The position numbers were made by a program, and so were the translations under genes. From Streptomyces sp. 846.5 (GTDB lineage Bacteria; Actinomycetota; Actinomycetes; Streptomycetales; Streptomycetaceae), in contig NZ_SOBN01000001.1 of NCBI RefSeq assembly GCF_004365705.1, positions 5,628,001-5,692,000 on the forward strand: 64,000 bases of DNA. The letters run 5' to 3'. Each line of letters opens with the position of its first letter. Position 1 is the stretch's first letter. A model generated the notes under the pieces. It did no database searches, was not told where the DNA came from, and saw nothing but the letters and a program-made list of their open reading frames with translations. Below, in pieces: positions 15,332 through 23,843 of the stretch.

Positions 15332-16993
15332 CTACGACAGGTTCGCCAGCAAAGTCGTCTTCGGGCCGTTGCCGTTCCCGAAGTACGTCTCGTAGGCGTA
15401 CCCGTTCGACGTGACGCTAAAGATGTGCGTATAGCCATCCGTGGTCGTCATGGCACTGACTCCCATAACCGTGGAGCCGTCGGGCGTTCCGAGTAGGTCC
15501 GACTGGGGACTGACGCCGCTCTTGTAGTAGGTTTCCCAGGCGCTTCCGGACTGGATGCCCGAGTAGACGTGTATGTAGCCGTCCGACGTCAACATGCTGG
15601 TGACGCTGTCAACCTTGACCAGGTTGGTGAGCGGCAACCATCTGGGACTGACGCCGCCCGCGTAATAGAGGTCGCCGACGTCTCCAGATGTCATGCTGGC
15701 AATCACATGGACGTAGCCGTCGGGGGTCTGAAGGCTACTCACACTTGTGACTGGCCACCCCGTAGGCGTTCCGAGTAGGTCCGACTTGGGGTTGGGAGTG
15801 CCGGTGCCCGGTTCGTAGGTCTCCCAGAGGCTGCCTCCTCTGTTGCCGCTGAAGACATGGATGTAGCCAGCCGAATCGTACAGGCTGCTGATCCCATTGA
15901 CCGGCCCGCCAGGTCCGGACAGATCCACCATCAGATTCGTCACCGGCCCACCACCGTTGCCGAATTTCGTCTCGTAGACCTTGCCGTCCAGAGTGGCGCT
16001 GAACACGTGAATGAAACCGTCCGGCGTCAGCATGCTGCTGATGCTTGTAATCGGCTGAGTGCCGTTCGGCGTACTGAGAAGATCTTGTGTCGGGGAAATA
16101 CCGTTCCCGTAGTACGTCTCCCAGACCTTGCCTCCGGCGTCGCCGTCGAAGACATGGATTATGCCGTCAGGAGTCTGCATGCTGCTGACACTCGTGACGG
16201 CGGACTGATCCGGTGTACCGAGGAGATCTGGTGTCGGGGACGTTCCATTCCCGTAATAAATCTCCCAAATACTGCCGGTTGCATTACCTGCGAACACGTG
16301 GATGTAACCATCCGATGTGTGAAGACTGCTCACGGTGAGGAGCTTGGGACCGGCGGGGGGTGGCGAACCGCCACCCGATAGATCCTTGAAGTGGATGTAC
16401 TGCACCTGCTCGGTACTCGACGCCGTAATGGTCCGTGTGTGATAAGCACCATCGAAGCCGCCGCCCTTTACGACGTGGTTATACTCCTCGATGTTGACTG
16501 AGCCGCTTGTGTTGACAGAGCTGACGTAGGCGACATGTCCCCACGCCTCGGTGCTGACTCCCTGGTCCTTCGAATTCGCAGGCCACCAAGCAACAGCACC
16601 TGCCGCTGCCGTGGTGTTGACGGTGTAGGTATGTCCGGGCTGCTGAGCCCAGTTGCCCCAGTCTGCACCATTTCCGATTCCACCTGGAAGATTGAAACCG
16701 TTGTCGTTATGCAGACGCCACGCAACGAAGTCGGTGCAGTTGCGGTAGTTGTAACCGTAGGTTGAGGTCCCCTTGCCGTTGCTGTCGGTCCAGTATGAAC
16801 CCGCTGAGTTTGTCCCCGGACCGTTGTAGCTGGCGAACGGATAGTCGTTCGTGCCGATGGCTGCCATTGCTGGTGTCGCCGTCACTACTGTCCCTCCTGT
16901 TAAGCCAACGAGCACAAGGCTCATGGTCAATAGGAGGGCACGAAGACGCGTGAGCGTCTTACGTCTAACCTTTTCAGTTATCAATGTTCTCAT
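15332..16993 (-). CDS. secreted CHAP-domain peptidoglycan hydrolase with tectonin-like beta-propeller, 553 aa
   Basis: A Sec signal peptide is clear: basic RKTLTRLRAL, a hydrophobic core at residues 20-40, and a cleavage site after PAMA (about 44). The CHAP amidase/peptidase domain follows, with the catalytic pair in NCTDFVAW (Cys86) and WGHVAYV (His153). After a Gly/Pro linker come about seven repeats of some 48 residues with the theme DGYIHVF-G-x-x-ETYYGNG-x-DLLGTP, which fit a seven-bladed propeller that may bind sugars. The ATG at 16993 is chosen because it begins the signal peptide. It is a single-gene unit flanked by terminators. Confidence 0.85.
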   Translation of the reverse strand: MRTLITEKVRRKTLTRLRALLLTMSLVLVGLTGGTVVTATPAMAAIGTNDYPFASYNGPGTNSAGSYWTDSNGKGTSTYGYNYRNCTDFVAWRLHNDNGFNLPGGIGNGADWGNWAQQPGHTYTVNTTAAAGAVAWWPANSKDQGVSTEAWGHVAYVSSVNTSGSVNIEEYNHVVKGGGFDGAYHTRTITASSTEQVQYIHFKDLSGGGSPPPAGPKLLTVSSLHTSDGYIHVFAGNATGSIWEIYYGNGTSPTPDLLGTPDQSAVTSVSSMQTPDGIIHVFDGDAGGKVWETYYGNGISPTQDLLSTPNGTQPITSISSMLTPDGFIHVFSATLDGKVYETKFGNGGGPVTNLMVDLSGPGGPVNGISSLYDSAGYIHVFSGNRGGSLWETYEPGTGTPNPKSDLLGTPTGWPVTSVSSLQTPDGYVHVIASMTSGDVGDLYYAGGVSPRWLPLTNLVKVDSVTSMLTSDGYIHVYSGIQSGSAWETYYKSGVSPQSDLLGTPDGSTVMGVSAMTTTDGYTHIFSVTSNGYAYETYFGNGNGPKTTLLANLS

Positions 16994-17200
16994 CCTCTCC
17001 CCGGATGCTATTGAGGGGCACATAGCGGAACACCTAAGGCCACTCTCCTGATCGCTCAATCGTTCTATCTTGAATTACCTCTCCTATTCGTTACTCGTTT
17101 AAACACCCCCGCCCCAATGATTCCTTGCGATCATCAGAACAGGAGCTTCCGGCGTGACTGCCGGGAACATTGGTGGAGATGGGGCTTGTGGGACAGGGAA

Positions 17201-17237
17201 AACAAGAGAGCCACCCTACTAGGGTGGCTCTCTTGTT
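17201..17237 (-). terminator. terminator of the RiPP-like cassette
   Basis: aacaagagagccaccct (17201-17217) and agggtggctctcttgtt (17221-17237) form a perfect 17-bp stem with a three-base loop. On the minus strand it is followed by TTTT, placing termination after the APH-like gene. Confidence 0.8.
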
Positions 17238-17286
17238 CTGATTGACCTTTCAGAAAGGCGGACGTATCCCTTCTTCATCTGACCAT

Positions 17287-18117
17287 CTACCGGCCCGGGA
17301 ATTCCGTCATACCGGCCTCTCTATACTCGGCCCAGAGGCGCGCCGAGACGGCCATGCGCTTCTGCCACTGGACATCTGTACTGTGGGTTGCGATTTCTTG
17401 CCACATGCAGGCGTTCGCCTGAGCGAATACCGTCACCGCTGACGAGGGTGCGGTCTGCCACGCTGGCAGCCGAACGGTCCATTCCTCCGCCGTCTTTGGT
17501 GCGTGTCCGGCGTCAACGAGGCGGATAATCCAAACTGCGGCATCGACCCAACCGGCACCTCTCGTCGGCCAGGCCCAGTCAATGAGGTGCGCAACGCCTC
17601 CATTCTGGTTGTCGACGAGGACGTTGTGTGGGGCCATGTCGGTATGGAGCAGCGCGTCACCGGCAAACAGCTCGGGCCGATCAGTGTAGGCCGCGTACCG
17701 CTGTGCGCAATCAAGAAGCGGAATGTCGGGGCAGCCGGTGGCGGCCAGGTCCTCCAAGGCGGTGACGACAAGGGGGAGATCCGGCGAGCCAGGTGCGTAG
17801 TTGGCGATCCGTCCGTCGACCAGCTCGAAGCCGAGCAGGTCCCAGCCGCCGGCCTGGACGTGCCACAGGAGCCTGGGTGCAGACACCGGGAGGTACGGGT
17901 TGATGTCCGCCTCTCGCGCCTGCGTCTTCACCTGGGGGTGGTCGAGGAGGATGCCCTTCACGAACACCGGGCCGGTCTGGGTGTGCAGCTTCACAGCTAG
18001 GCCGGAATTGGCGCCGGTGGAGACGTTGGCGGCCGCCAGGACGGGGCCGGTGCACTCGTGGACGGCGGACCGGGCAAGTCGGGGAAGGTCATGCCAGGCG
18101 ATACGCGGCATGGACAC
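17287..18117 (-). CDS. aminoglycoside phosphotransferase (APH)-like kinase, 276 aa
   Basis: Protein-kinase-like small-molecule kinase. The brenner motif HTDMAPHN spans residues 158-165 (catalytic Asp160, Asn165), the DFG-equivalent is LIDWAWP with Asp180, and the ATP-lysine is probably Lys54 in VFVKG. The GTG at 18117 follows AGGAG with seven bases between; an ATG two codons later is possible. It is third in a minus-strand cassette after a radical SAM enzyme and a 43-residue peptide. It may phosphorylate the peptide, a precursor of its modification, or a self-resistance substrate; which one cannot be told. A cluster-associated role is favoured over drug resistance. Confidence 0.8.
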   Translation of the reverse strand: MSMPRIAWHDLPRLARSAVHECTGPVLAAANVSTGANSGLAVKLHTQTGPVFVKGILLDHPQVKTQAREADINPYLPVSAPRLLWHVQAGGWDLLGFELVDGRIANYAPGSPDLPLVVTALEDLAATGCPDIPLLDCAQRYAAYTDRPELFAGDALLHTDMAPHNVLVDNQNGGVAHLIDWAWPTRGAGWVDAAVWIIRLVDAGHAPKTAEEWTVRLPAWQTAPSSAVTVFAQANACMWQEIATHSTDVQWQKRMAVSARLWAEYREAGMTEFPGR

Positions 18118-18180
18118 GGTGGTGCTCCTGAGCGTGGGACAGAGAAGTCCCGGCCCAACGTACAGACCGGGACACCCCTC

Positions 18181-18312
18181 TTACGAGTACGGGTTGGCGT
18201 CGCTGGATGAGCAGGAGCACATGGCGACTTCGAGGACCTCGTCCAGGTCGCCGACGAACGCGATCTCCTCGTCGCCGAGGGGACGCTCGGTGAGTTCAAG
18301 CATGAGCGGCAT
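18181..18312 (-). CDS. 43-aa RiPP precursor candidate with Cys-Ser core
   Basis: Read directly from the gap. The ATG at 18310-18312 has an excellent site (gggaggtg, overlapping the radical SAM stop) and the TAA is at 18181-18183. An acidic leader (LGDEEIAFVGDLDEVLEVAM) is followed by the short tail CSCSSSDANPYS. An acidic E/D/V/L leader next to a Cys-containing core is the usual build of radical-SAM-modified peptides. Cys32 and Cys34 could form thioethers with nearby residues. It lies three bases after the radical SAM gene and before the APH-like gene. No named family is claimed. Confidence 0.72.
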   Translation of the reverse strand: MPLMLELTERPLGDEEIAFVGDLDEVLEVAMCSCSSSDANPYS

Positions 18313-18315
18313 GGT

Positions 18316-19401
18316 TCACCTCCCTCCGTGCTGGCAGTAGGTGTCGAGCGGGGCCTTCGCCTCCTGGTAGAGCTTGGCCAGCGGCCGACAGGTGTAGCAG
18401 CTGCCGGACAGCGCGCAGCCGGAGCAGCCACCGGTGCGAAGTTGAAGGGAGTCGGCGACCTCGCCGAGCTGCCGTAGGCCGTCGAGGCCCTGGGTGATCA
18501 GGTCGAACTGGGGGTCACGCCCGACCTTGCAGATGGAGGCTTTGCCCCACGGGTCGGAGTGGAAGAAGGTGTGCCCGGCATTGCAGCCTTTGAAGGGCTC
18601 GCGCTTGACGACGAACTTGGCCGCCTGCGTGTCGAGCCGTTCGCCACCGCCCTCGATGGTCGGGCTCATGCTGGTGAACACCTGGTGCGGAAAGCCGTAG
18701 CTGTCGGCTAAGGCTTCCATAGCCTCGATCTCGTGGACGTTACGCTCGGCCACGACGATGTTGAGCTTGAGTGAAAGGTCGGCCTCACGGGCGGCGTCCA
18801 GGCCCTTGATGAACCGACCGAAGGCGCCGCGGTTACGAGTCAGCCCGTCGTAGGTCTCGGCGGTGGCACCGTAGACGCTGACCGCTATGAGGTACGGCCG
18901 GTGCCGGGTGAGGATCTCAATAATTCGGGGCTTACTCAGCTGGCTGCCGTTGCTGGAGATCGAGACCATCATGCCCAGTTGGTTGGCATACTCGTAGGCT
19001 GCGGGAAAGTCCCGGTCGATCAGCGGTTCGCCGCCGGTGATCTGAAGCCACAGGGCCCCTGAGTCATGCATGACGGTAAGCAGCTTGACCTTGTTCTCCC
19101 AGGTCAAGCCCTCGAAGCGCTTGAGTCCCAGGTAGCAGTGCTCACAGTCGTAGTCGCACCCTTTGTTGATCTCCCAGGACGCTCGGCCATAGGCGAGCGG
19201 AGCGGGTTCCCGAACCATGACCGAGGTCAACTTGTCGATCCCCCATGCCTTCTGCGCGGCCTCGGCCAGCCACGCCGGAACGCTGCTCGGGTTGGCGCGT
19301 AGCTCCTCGAACCGGCCCTTGCCGATCTTCATACCGTTGGTGGAGCCGGGTCGGACGACGAGAAAGTGATCTAGGAATGGGCTCGCGATCAGCTGGTGCA
19401 T
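18316..19401 (-). CDS. radical SAM/SPASM-type peptide maturase, 361 aa
   Basis: The [4Fe-4S]-SAM motif CDYDCEHC gives Cys82, Cys86 and Cys89 (CxxxCxxC). GGEP follows (ITGGEPLIDRDF), and conserved radical SAM strands (SISSNGSQL, IAVSVYGATAETYDGLT) are present. The C-terminus is Cys-rich (GCSGCALSGSCYTCRPL and a final YCQH), like SPASM/twitch auxiliary-cluster domains of peptide maturases. The ATG at 19401 has GGAGG four bases upstream; a longer frame above it is not protein-like. The first 75 residues may bind the leader. Genes downstream encode the putative precursor and an APH-like kinase. Confidence 0.85.
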   Translation of the reverse strand: MHQLIASPFLDHFLVVRPGSTNGMKIGKGRFEELRANPSSVPAWLAEAAQKAWGIDKLTSVMVREPAPLAYGRASWEINKGCDYDCEHCYLGLKRFEGLTWENKVKLLTVMHDSGALWLQITGGEPLIDRDFPAAYEYANQLGMMVSISSNGSQLSKPRIIEILTRHRPYLIAVSVYGATAETYDGLTRNRGAFGRFIKGLDAAREADLSLKLNIVVAERNVHEIEAMEALADSYGFPHQVFTSMSPTIEGGGERLDTQAAKFVVKREPFKGCNAGHTFFHSDPWGKASICKVGRDPQFDLITQGLDGLRQLGEVADSLQLRTGGCSGCALSGSCYTCRPLAKLYQEAKAPLDTYCQHGGR

Positions 19402-19429
19402 GTTGCCTCCATGAGCGTCGCGTGTGGAG

Positions 19430-19492
19430 CCCTGCCCCTGGCGGAGGGTGCTTCCGACGGGGGAGCCGGTGGTGTCACCGCCAGGGGCAGGG
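19430..19492 (-). promoter_or_regulatory. 15-bp stem-loop in the leader of the radical SAM cassette
   Basis: ccctgcccctggcgg (19430-19444) pairs perfectly with ccgccaggggcaggg (19478-19492), with a 33-base loop. It lies 29 bases upstream of the radical SAM start, between it and a 58-residue ORF. It may terminate transcription from upstream or regulate the cassette as an attenuator. Confidence 0.5.
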
Positions 19493-19585
19493 AATCTATG
19501 GCGGCGAGGCTGCGCGCTTGGTGTGCGCCGTAGAACGCCTGAGCTATGCCTTGAGAACGAGTCCAACGGAGCTCGCCGATGACCA

Positions 19586-19762
19586 TCAGCTGGCGATCTT
19601 CCGCTGCGGCGGAGCCGGGACATTGCCGGGATGCAGGGGACACTGGCACGGCGGGAGGACGTCCGAAATGGTGTAACTGGAAACGGGAGCGACCTCATGC
19701 CGGGGTACCAGTTCAGTGACATCTTTCGCGGTGACCTCGTACACCCGAAGAGTCATCCCCAT
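19586..19762 (-). CDS. 58-aa small protein with PPCQCP motif
   Basis: Read from the gap: ATG at 19760-19762 with GAGG eight bases upstream, TGA at 19586-19588. The product begins MGMTLRVYEVTAKDVTELVP and contains SDVLPPCQCPLHPGNVP near the C-terminus. It lies between the XRE regulator and the radical SAM cassette on the same strand. Two Cys in a CxC arrangement with Pro and His could bind metal, but no family is recognised. It could be a second peptide substrate of the cassette or part of the XRE/DUF6879 module. Confidence 0.45.
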   Translation of the reverse strand: MGMTLRVYEVTAKDVTELVPRHEVAPVSSYTISDVLPPCQCPLHPGNVPAPPQRKIAS

Positions 19763-19895
19763 GGCCAGCCCTCGCCGGATTGGTTCGCCTTCAGCTGTCT
19801 CATCGACGCCTCGCTCTATCTCGCTGACTGGATGTCACCGACGTTAAGAGCAAGCAAAAGCAGCGGTCTACGAACTTGCAGGCGCTTGCAGATTT

Positions 19896-20741
19896 TCACC
19901 CAAGCGCGTCGACAGCGGCGGTGATCAAGGCCCGGGCCGGACCTCCGTAGACGGCCAGTTCCGCCAACTCGGAAAACGCCTGGACGTACAACTCAATCTC
20001 GCCTGGCTGGGTGATCGTCAGGTAGCCCGAGATCAGCTCCACGTTGACCTGGACCGTGTCGTAGAGCCAGAAGCCTTCAACCGGTAGCCGTGTGCGATCC
20101 GGCCTCATGGGGATGATCCCGAGGCTGACGTTCGGCAGGGATCCCACGGTCAACAGGTGGCCGAGTTGGCCAGCCATGACCTCTGTACCGCCAATGCCGC
20201 TGCGCAAGACCGATTCCTCGATGAGGAACGCGAAGCGCTGGTCGCCCTGCAGAATGCGCTGTCGCTCCATGCGGACGGATACCGCCGCCTCAACGTCGTC
20301 CACCGCGACCCGGCTCTGCTGGACGGCACGCAGCACGGCGGTCGTGTAGCCCCGGGTCTGGATCATCCCGGGGACAAGCCAGGAGGAGTAGGAGCGAAAA
20401 CGCCGGGTTCGCTCGTAGAGCGGCAGGACGGCTTCCTGGGCTTGCTTCAGCCCAGCCCGTTCCATCCGGTGCCACTCGATGAACATGCCGTTCACGGCGC
20501 GCAATGAGGCGACGAGGTCGGCTGTCTGGCTCTCTGCTCCGCACGCCGAGCACCAAGCACGGATGTCGGCCGGCGACGGCGACGTCTTGGCATGCTCGAT
20601 GCGGGAAACCTTGGACTCGCTCCAGCCACAGCGGGCAGCCAATGCCCGTCCCGTCAGTCCGGCATCATCGCGAATCTCGCCCAGGCGCGCACCAAGAGCC
20701 TGGCGGGCTTGCTGGACACTGGAAGAAGACGAGGCGGGCAT
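19896..20741 (-). CDS. XRE-family regulator with DUF5753 domain, 281 aa
   Basis: Residues 12-70 form a helix-turn-helix (LGARLGEIRDDAGLTGRALA, GWSESKVSRIEHAKTSPS). From about residue 100 the DUF5753 domain follows (ERTRRFRSYSSWLVPGMIQT, QRFAFLIEESVLRSGIGG, LPNVSLGIIPM). Such proteins are numerous in streptomycetes and usually pair with a small DUF397 or DUF6879 partner. Here the upstream same-strand gene is DUF6879, 12 bases away. The likely role is DNA-binding control of a developmental or stress switch, or of its own operon. Confidence 0.88.
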   Translation of the reverse strand: MPASSSSSVQQARQALGARLGEIRDDAGLTGRALAARCGWSESKVSRIEHAKTSPSPADIRAWCSACGAESQTADLVASLRAVNGMFIEWHRMERAGLKQAQEAVLPLYERTRRFRSYSSWLVPGMIQTRGYTTAVLRAVQQSRVAVDDVEAAVSVRMERQRILQGDQRFAFLIEESVLRSGIGGTEVMAGQLGHLLTVGSLPNVSLGIIPMRPDRTRLPVEGFWLYDTVQVNVELISGYLTITQPGEIELYVQAFSELAELAVYGGPARALITAAVDALG

Positions 20742-20753
20742 GGCGTGCGTCTA

Positions 20754-21287
20754 TCAGACCGGCCGGTACTCCTCGTGGGGGGTCGCGCGTTCCCAGACGG
20801 CCTCGAACGCCGAAGCGCAGTGCTTCACGAGCGCCGGGTCCCGGACGATCTCCTCACCCAGCTCGGCCAGTTGGCCATCGCCGGTGAAGTGGTGGAAGTG
20901 CACGATCTCGTCGTCGAAGACCCAAAAGTCCAACCCGGGCAGGGAGAGATCCTTCGTGTCTCGACGCGGCAACCACCGGACCTGCTCACCTGCGGCCAGG
21001 TTGCCGTAGGTGAGGTCATGTTCGTACCGGATGTAATTGTGCAGCGGCTCGGACACGATCCGGGCGCGGCGAACGACCACTCCGCGGGCAGTAGCCTCAG
21101 CGACGGCGTCGTGCCACCCGTGCCACCACGAGTCGCGGTTGTCCGGGTCGAGGCGCTTGCCGTGCTGCCAGGCGATGAACTCAGGGTCGTCGAGCATGTA
21201 GCTGTCGCGCATCTCCAGATGCACTGCCGACCGCTGGGACCTGGCCAGCGCCTCACGTACCGGTGTTGCCACGTCCTGTCTCTCCAT
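20754..21287 (-). CDS. DUF6879-type protein, 177 aa
   Basis: Recognised by the pattern SAVHLEMRDSYMLDD, then VVVRRARIVSEPLHNYIRYE, RWLPRR and the late LDFWVFDDEIVHFHHFTGDG, as in the DUF6879 family that co-occurs with XRE-DUF5753 regulators. Its biochemical function is unknown; an antitoxin- or ligand-sensing-like partner role is commonly supposed. The ATG at 21287 lacks a good ribosome binding site, while a GTG at 21272 has GGAGAG upstream, so the protein may be five residues shorter. It overlaps the preceding gene. Confidence 0.82.
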   Translation of the reverse strand: MERQDVATPVREALARSQRSAVHLEMRDSYMLDDPEFIAWQHGKRLDPDNRDSWWHGWHDAVAEATARGVVVRRARIVSEPLHNYIRYEHDLTYGNLAAGEQVRWLPRRDTKDLSLPGLDFWVFDDEIVHFHHFTGDGQLAELGEEIVRDPALVKHCASAFEAVWERATPHEEYRPV

Positions 21288-21519
21288 CGGGTCGGGGGAT
21301 GAACTGAAGCATGTTCGCGGGCAGCCGGATGACGGTCTCGTGCTCGGGGATGTCTGTGGTGTGGCCCGGTACCGAGCCGACGTCCTGGGCCTCCTTGACG
21401 GTTGCCTCGTCCGCCTTCCACGACTGGATGATCAGGTCGCCCGTCGCTTCGTCCTGCCAGATGGTCGGGGACTGGTCGGAGGGCGTGTTCGGCCATATAC
21501 CCAAGAACCGTAGTGCCAT
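21253..21519 (-). CDS. small conserved protein of the DUF6879/XRE operon, 88 aa
   Basis: The ATG at 21519 has GGAGG five bases upstream; a longer reading to 21588 is not supported. The body WQDEATGDLIIQSWKADEAT and HETVIRLPANMLQFIPRPDG suggests a compact beta-rich fold. I recall proteins of this kind as the first gene in front of DUF6879 genes in streptomycetes, but no function is known. It is the first gene of the trio and carries the likely promoter at 21560-21588. Confidence 0.68.
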   Translation of the reverse strand: MALRFLGIWPNTPSDQSPTIWQDEATGDLIIQSWKADEATVKEAQDVGSVPGHTTDIPEHETVIRLPANMLQFIPRPDGETGRGNTGT

Positions 21520-21559
21520 GGAAGCCTCCGCTGTCGAGGGGGTTGCTGCTACTTGCACG

Positions 21560-21588
21560 ACCATCACCCGTCTGATGTACACGGTCAA
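21560..21588 (-). promoter_or_regulatory. candidate promoter of the XRE/DUF6879 trio
   Basis: On the minus strand ttgacc (21583-21588) and gatggt (21560-21565) are 17 bases apart, close to the actinomycete housekeeping consensus, and lie 40-70 bases upstream of the first gene. The rest of the 368-base divergent gap up to the type III methylase shows no other clear signal. Confidence 0.35.
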
Positions 21589-21887
21589 GGGTGCCCGTTG
21601 ATCAGCCAGCCCGGGCCTGCCCCAGGATGGGCGCCTTGGCCGTCCTCGAGTTCACTGTCGATCACCTGTGTCCTGCGCTCGCTAGGCAGCAGCTGCAGCA
21701 GGATGGGATTGAAAAACAGCAGGTCAGTGGGTGCAACGAGTCTCTAGACGGTGTCAGGAGGCCGCGTTGTCGTACCTCCGTGGCAAGCTTCTGGACGTGT
21801 ACTGCTTCAAGCAGCACCAGCAGAGTGGATCGGCGTACTAGATTCGCTCCTGCCGTACCAATCATCTCGACCGCAAGGGCAGCTTCT

Positions 21888-23843
21888 ATGGATGACACGA
21901 GGAACCTCGACGAGCTGAGCCGAGAGGAACTACTAAAGCTGCTGGAGGAGAGGCCCGAAGCGGGCATCAGTCTCGGCTTCGCGGGTAAGGAAACAGCTCG
22001 AACCCTAGCTCGCAAGGTACGTCCCCGTGTGCAACGTACTGTTAATTCTCTAAGTGCTGGCTCTGAACGAGATCGAGCAAGGAACCTTTTGCTCGAAGGC
22101 GACAATTTGCATGCACTTGTGACTCTCTATCGAGAGCGAGGTCAAGTCGACCTCATCGTTACTGATCCGCCCTATAATACGGGGAACGATTTTCGATACA
22201 ACGACAAGTGGGACTCTGACCCCAATAACACGGACTTGGGTGATTGGGTCAGTGCGGATGACGGCGCACGTCACACTAAGTGGATGAAGCTCATGCTTCC
22301 CCGCCTGCAGATGATGAAGTCGATGCTAAAGCCGACTGGGGTACTCGCCATCTGCATCGATCATAGGGAGCTCTTTCATCTCGGCCAGATGTTGGACGAG
22401 TTGTTTGGCGAGCGTAATCGTATCGCCATCATTAACTGGCAGAAGATTACCTCTCCCAAAAACCATGACCATGGCGTTTCTACTGCAACGGAATACGTCC
22501 TTGTCTACGCCAACAATGAAGATCTCGTGCAGACCGGGCGCCTGCCACATTCGACTGAAACGGCGAAGAGCTATCGCAGTCGGGATGGAGACCCCCTCGG
22601 GGAGTGGGCTCCGTCGGACTCGACTCTCATGGGAGCTTCGACCCATCCCGGTCAAGTTTATGGAATCCAGAACCCATTCACCGGGAAGCTTCACTATCCG
22701 CAAGAGGGTCGCTGCTGGCGCAATGAGCGGTCGAAAATGAAGGCGGGAGTGGAGGAGTGGGGGATTGAATATGAGGACCGAGAAGTGGGAGATGGTCTTC
22801 GGCCAGCACTGCTGATCCGCGGTGCCAAGAACCCCTTGACCAGTGACTACTCTAATGACCGTGTCGTCAAGCGGGCGCAAAAGATTGTGGAGAAGCACCG
22901 CGAAACGCAGGTGTGGCCGCGCTTCTTTTGGCGTGATGACCAACGGCGTCAGGCGGGACATGGTGAACTTCGCTACAAGACCTATCTCGCTGACGTAGCA
23001 AAAGGTGTAGTGCCGACTACCTTTTGGGCCAACGACGATTTTGAACCTATCGCAATGGGTGCAACATCCTGGGAACATCCTCAGTCGGGAACGAGCGAGA
23101 CAGGCGTCGGCGAGCTAAACGCTGTTGTAGGACGTGGCCACGGTTTCGACACCGTGAAACCGCTGATGCTTATGAGGAAGATCATTAGTCTCTGGTGTCC
23201 AACCGATGGCTTGGTCCTAGACCCGTTCGCGGGATCAGGTACGACAGGCCACGCCGTGCTGGCGCTGAATCATGAAATGGGTGCCGATCGGCAGTTCATT
23301 CTGATCGAACAGGGCAGGCCAGAGCGTGGGGACTCATATGCTAAGACTCTCACGGCCAAGAGGCTTGCTAATGCCGTAACGGGAAAATGGGCGAATAAGA
23401 AGGGCTTGCCGCTTGGTGGCGGTTTTCAATTTTCCGAACTGACCAAGCAAGTAGATGCAGAAACCCTGCTGAAGATGGAACGTGATGAGATGCGAGACAC
23501 TGTCTTGGCCTCCTATCATGATTCTAGTCGTCGCCGTGGTCCCAGGATTGAAAAGATTGACGATCCGTCATGTCGCCACCTTGTGGGCAAGAATACCGAT
23601 AACGAGGGATTCTTCCTGATCTGGGACGGCCCGACCGGAAATACGGACCTAACTGAAGACGTGTACGAGGAGTGCGCGTTGGAGGCTGAGCAAAAGATGC
23701 TTGAGCCGTTCTTTCATGTCTATGCTCGCAGAGAGCTGTTTCGCACGGACAACGTCAACTTCCTGCAAATCCCCGAGCGCATTCTAGTAGACTTTGGCTT
23801 GGACCTTCGTACTGACGCCTTCAGCGAGAGTGATGACCTGTGA
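21888..23843 (+). CDS. type III restriction-modification DNA methyltransferase (Mod), 651 aa
   Basis: Adenine-N6 methyltransferase of the beta arrangement: catalytic DPPY at residues 93-96 in LIVTDPPYNTGNDF comes before the SAM-binding FAGSGTTGHAVL near 446-457. Between them is a long target-recognition region, as in type III Mod subunits, and the length is typical. The ATG at 21888 is preceded by aaggg. The stop overlaps the GTG of the restriction subunit (GTGA), so both are coupled. It modifies one strand of a short asymmetric site not deducible here. Composition is less GC-rich than the flanks, which suggests acquisition. Confidence 0.92.
   Translation: MDDTRNLDELSREELLKLLEERPEAGISLGFAGKETARTLARKVRPRVQRTVNSLSAGSERDRARNLLLEGDNLHALVTLYRERGQVDLIVTDPPYNTGNDFRYNDKWDSDPNNTDLGDWVSADDGARHTKWMKLMLPRLQMMKSMLKPTGVLAICIDHRELFHLGQMLDELFGERNRIAIINWQKITSPKNHDHGVSTATEYVLVYANNEDLVQTGRLPHSTETAKSYRSRDGDPLGEWAPSDSTLMGASTHPGQVYGIQNPFTGKLHYPQEGRCWRNERSKMKAGVEEWGIEYEDREVGDGLRPALLIRGAKNPLTSDYSNDRVVKRAQKIVEKHRETQVWPRFFWRDDQRRQAGHGELRYKTYLADVAKGVVPTTFWANDDFEPIAMGATSWEHPQSGTSETGVGELNAVVGRGHGFDTVKPLMLMRKIISLWCPTDGLVLDPFAGSGTTGHAVLALNHEMGADRQFILIEQGRPERGDSYAKTLTAKRLANAVTGKWANKKGLPLGGGFQFSELTKQVDAETLLKMERDEMRDTVLASYHDSSRRRGPRIEKIDDPSCRHLVGKNTDNEGFFLIWDGPTGNTDLTEDVYEECALEAEQKMLEPFFHVYARRELFRTDNVNFLQIPERILVDFGLDLRTDAFSESDDL

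Noticed and set aside
19389-19649. 86-codon minus-strand frame upstream of the radical SAM gene
   Set aside because: It spans the hairpin and overlaps the better-supported 58-codon ORF in another frame; no ribosome binding site.
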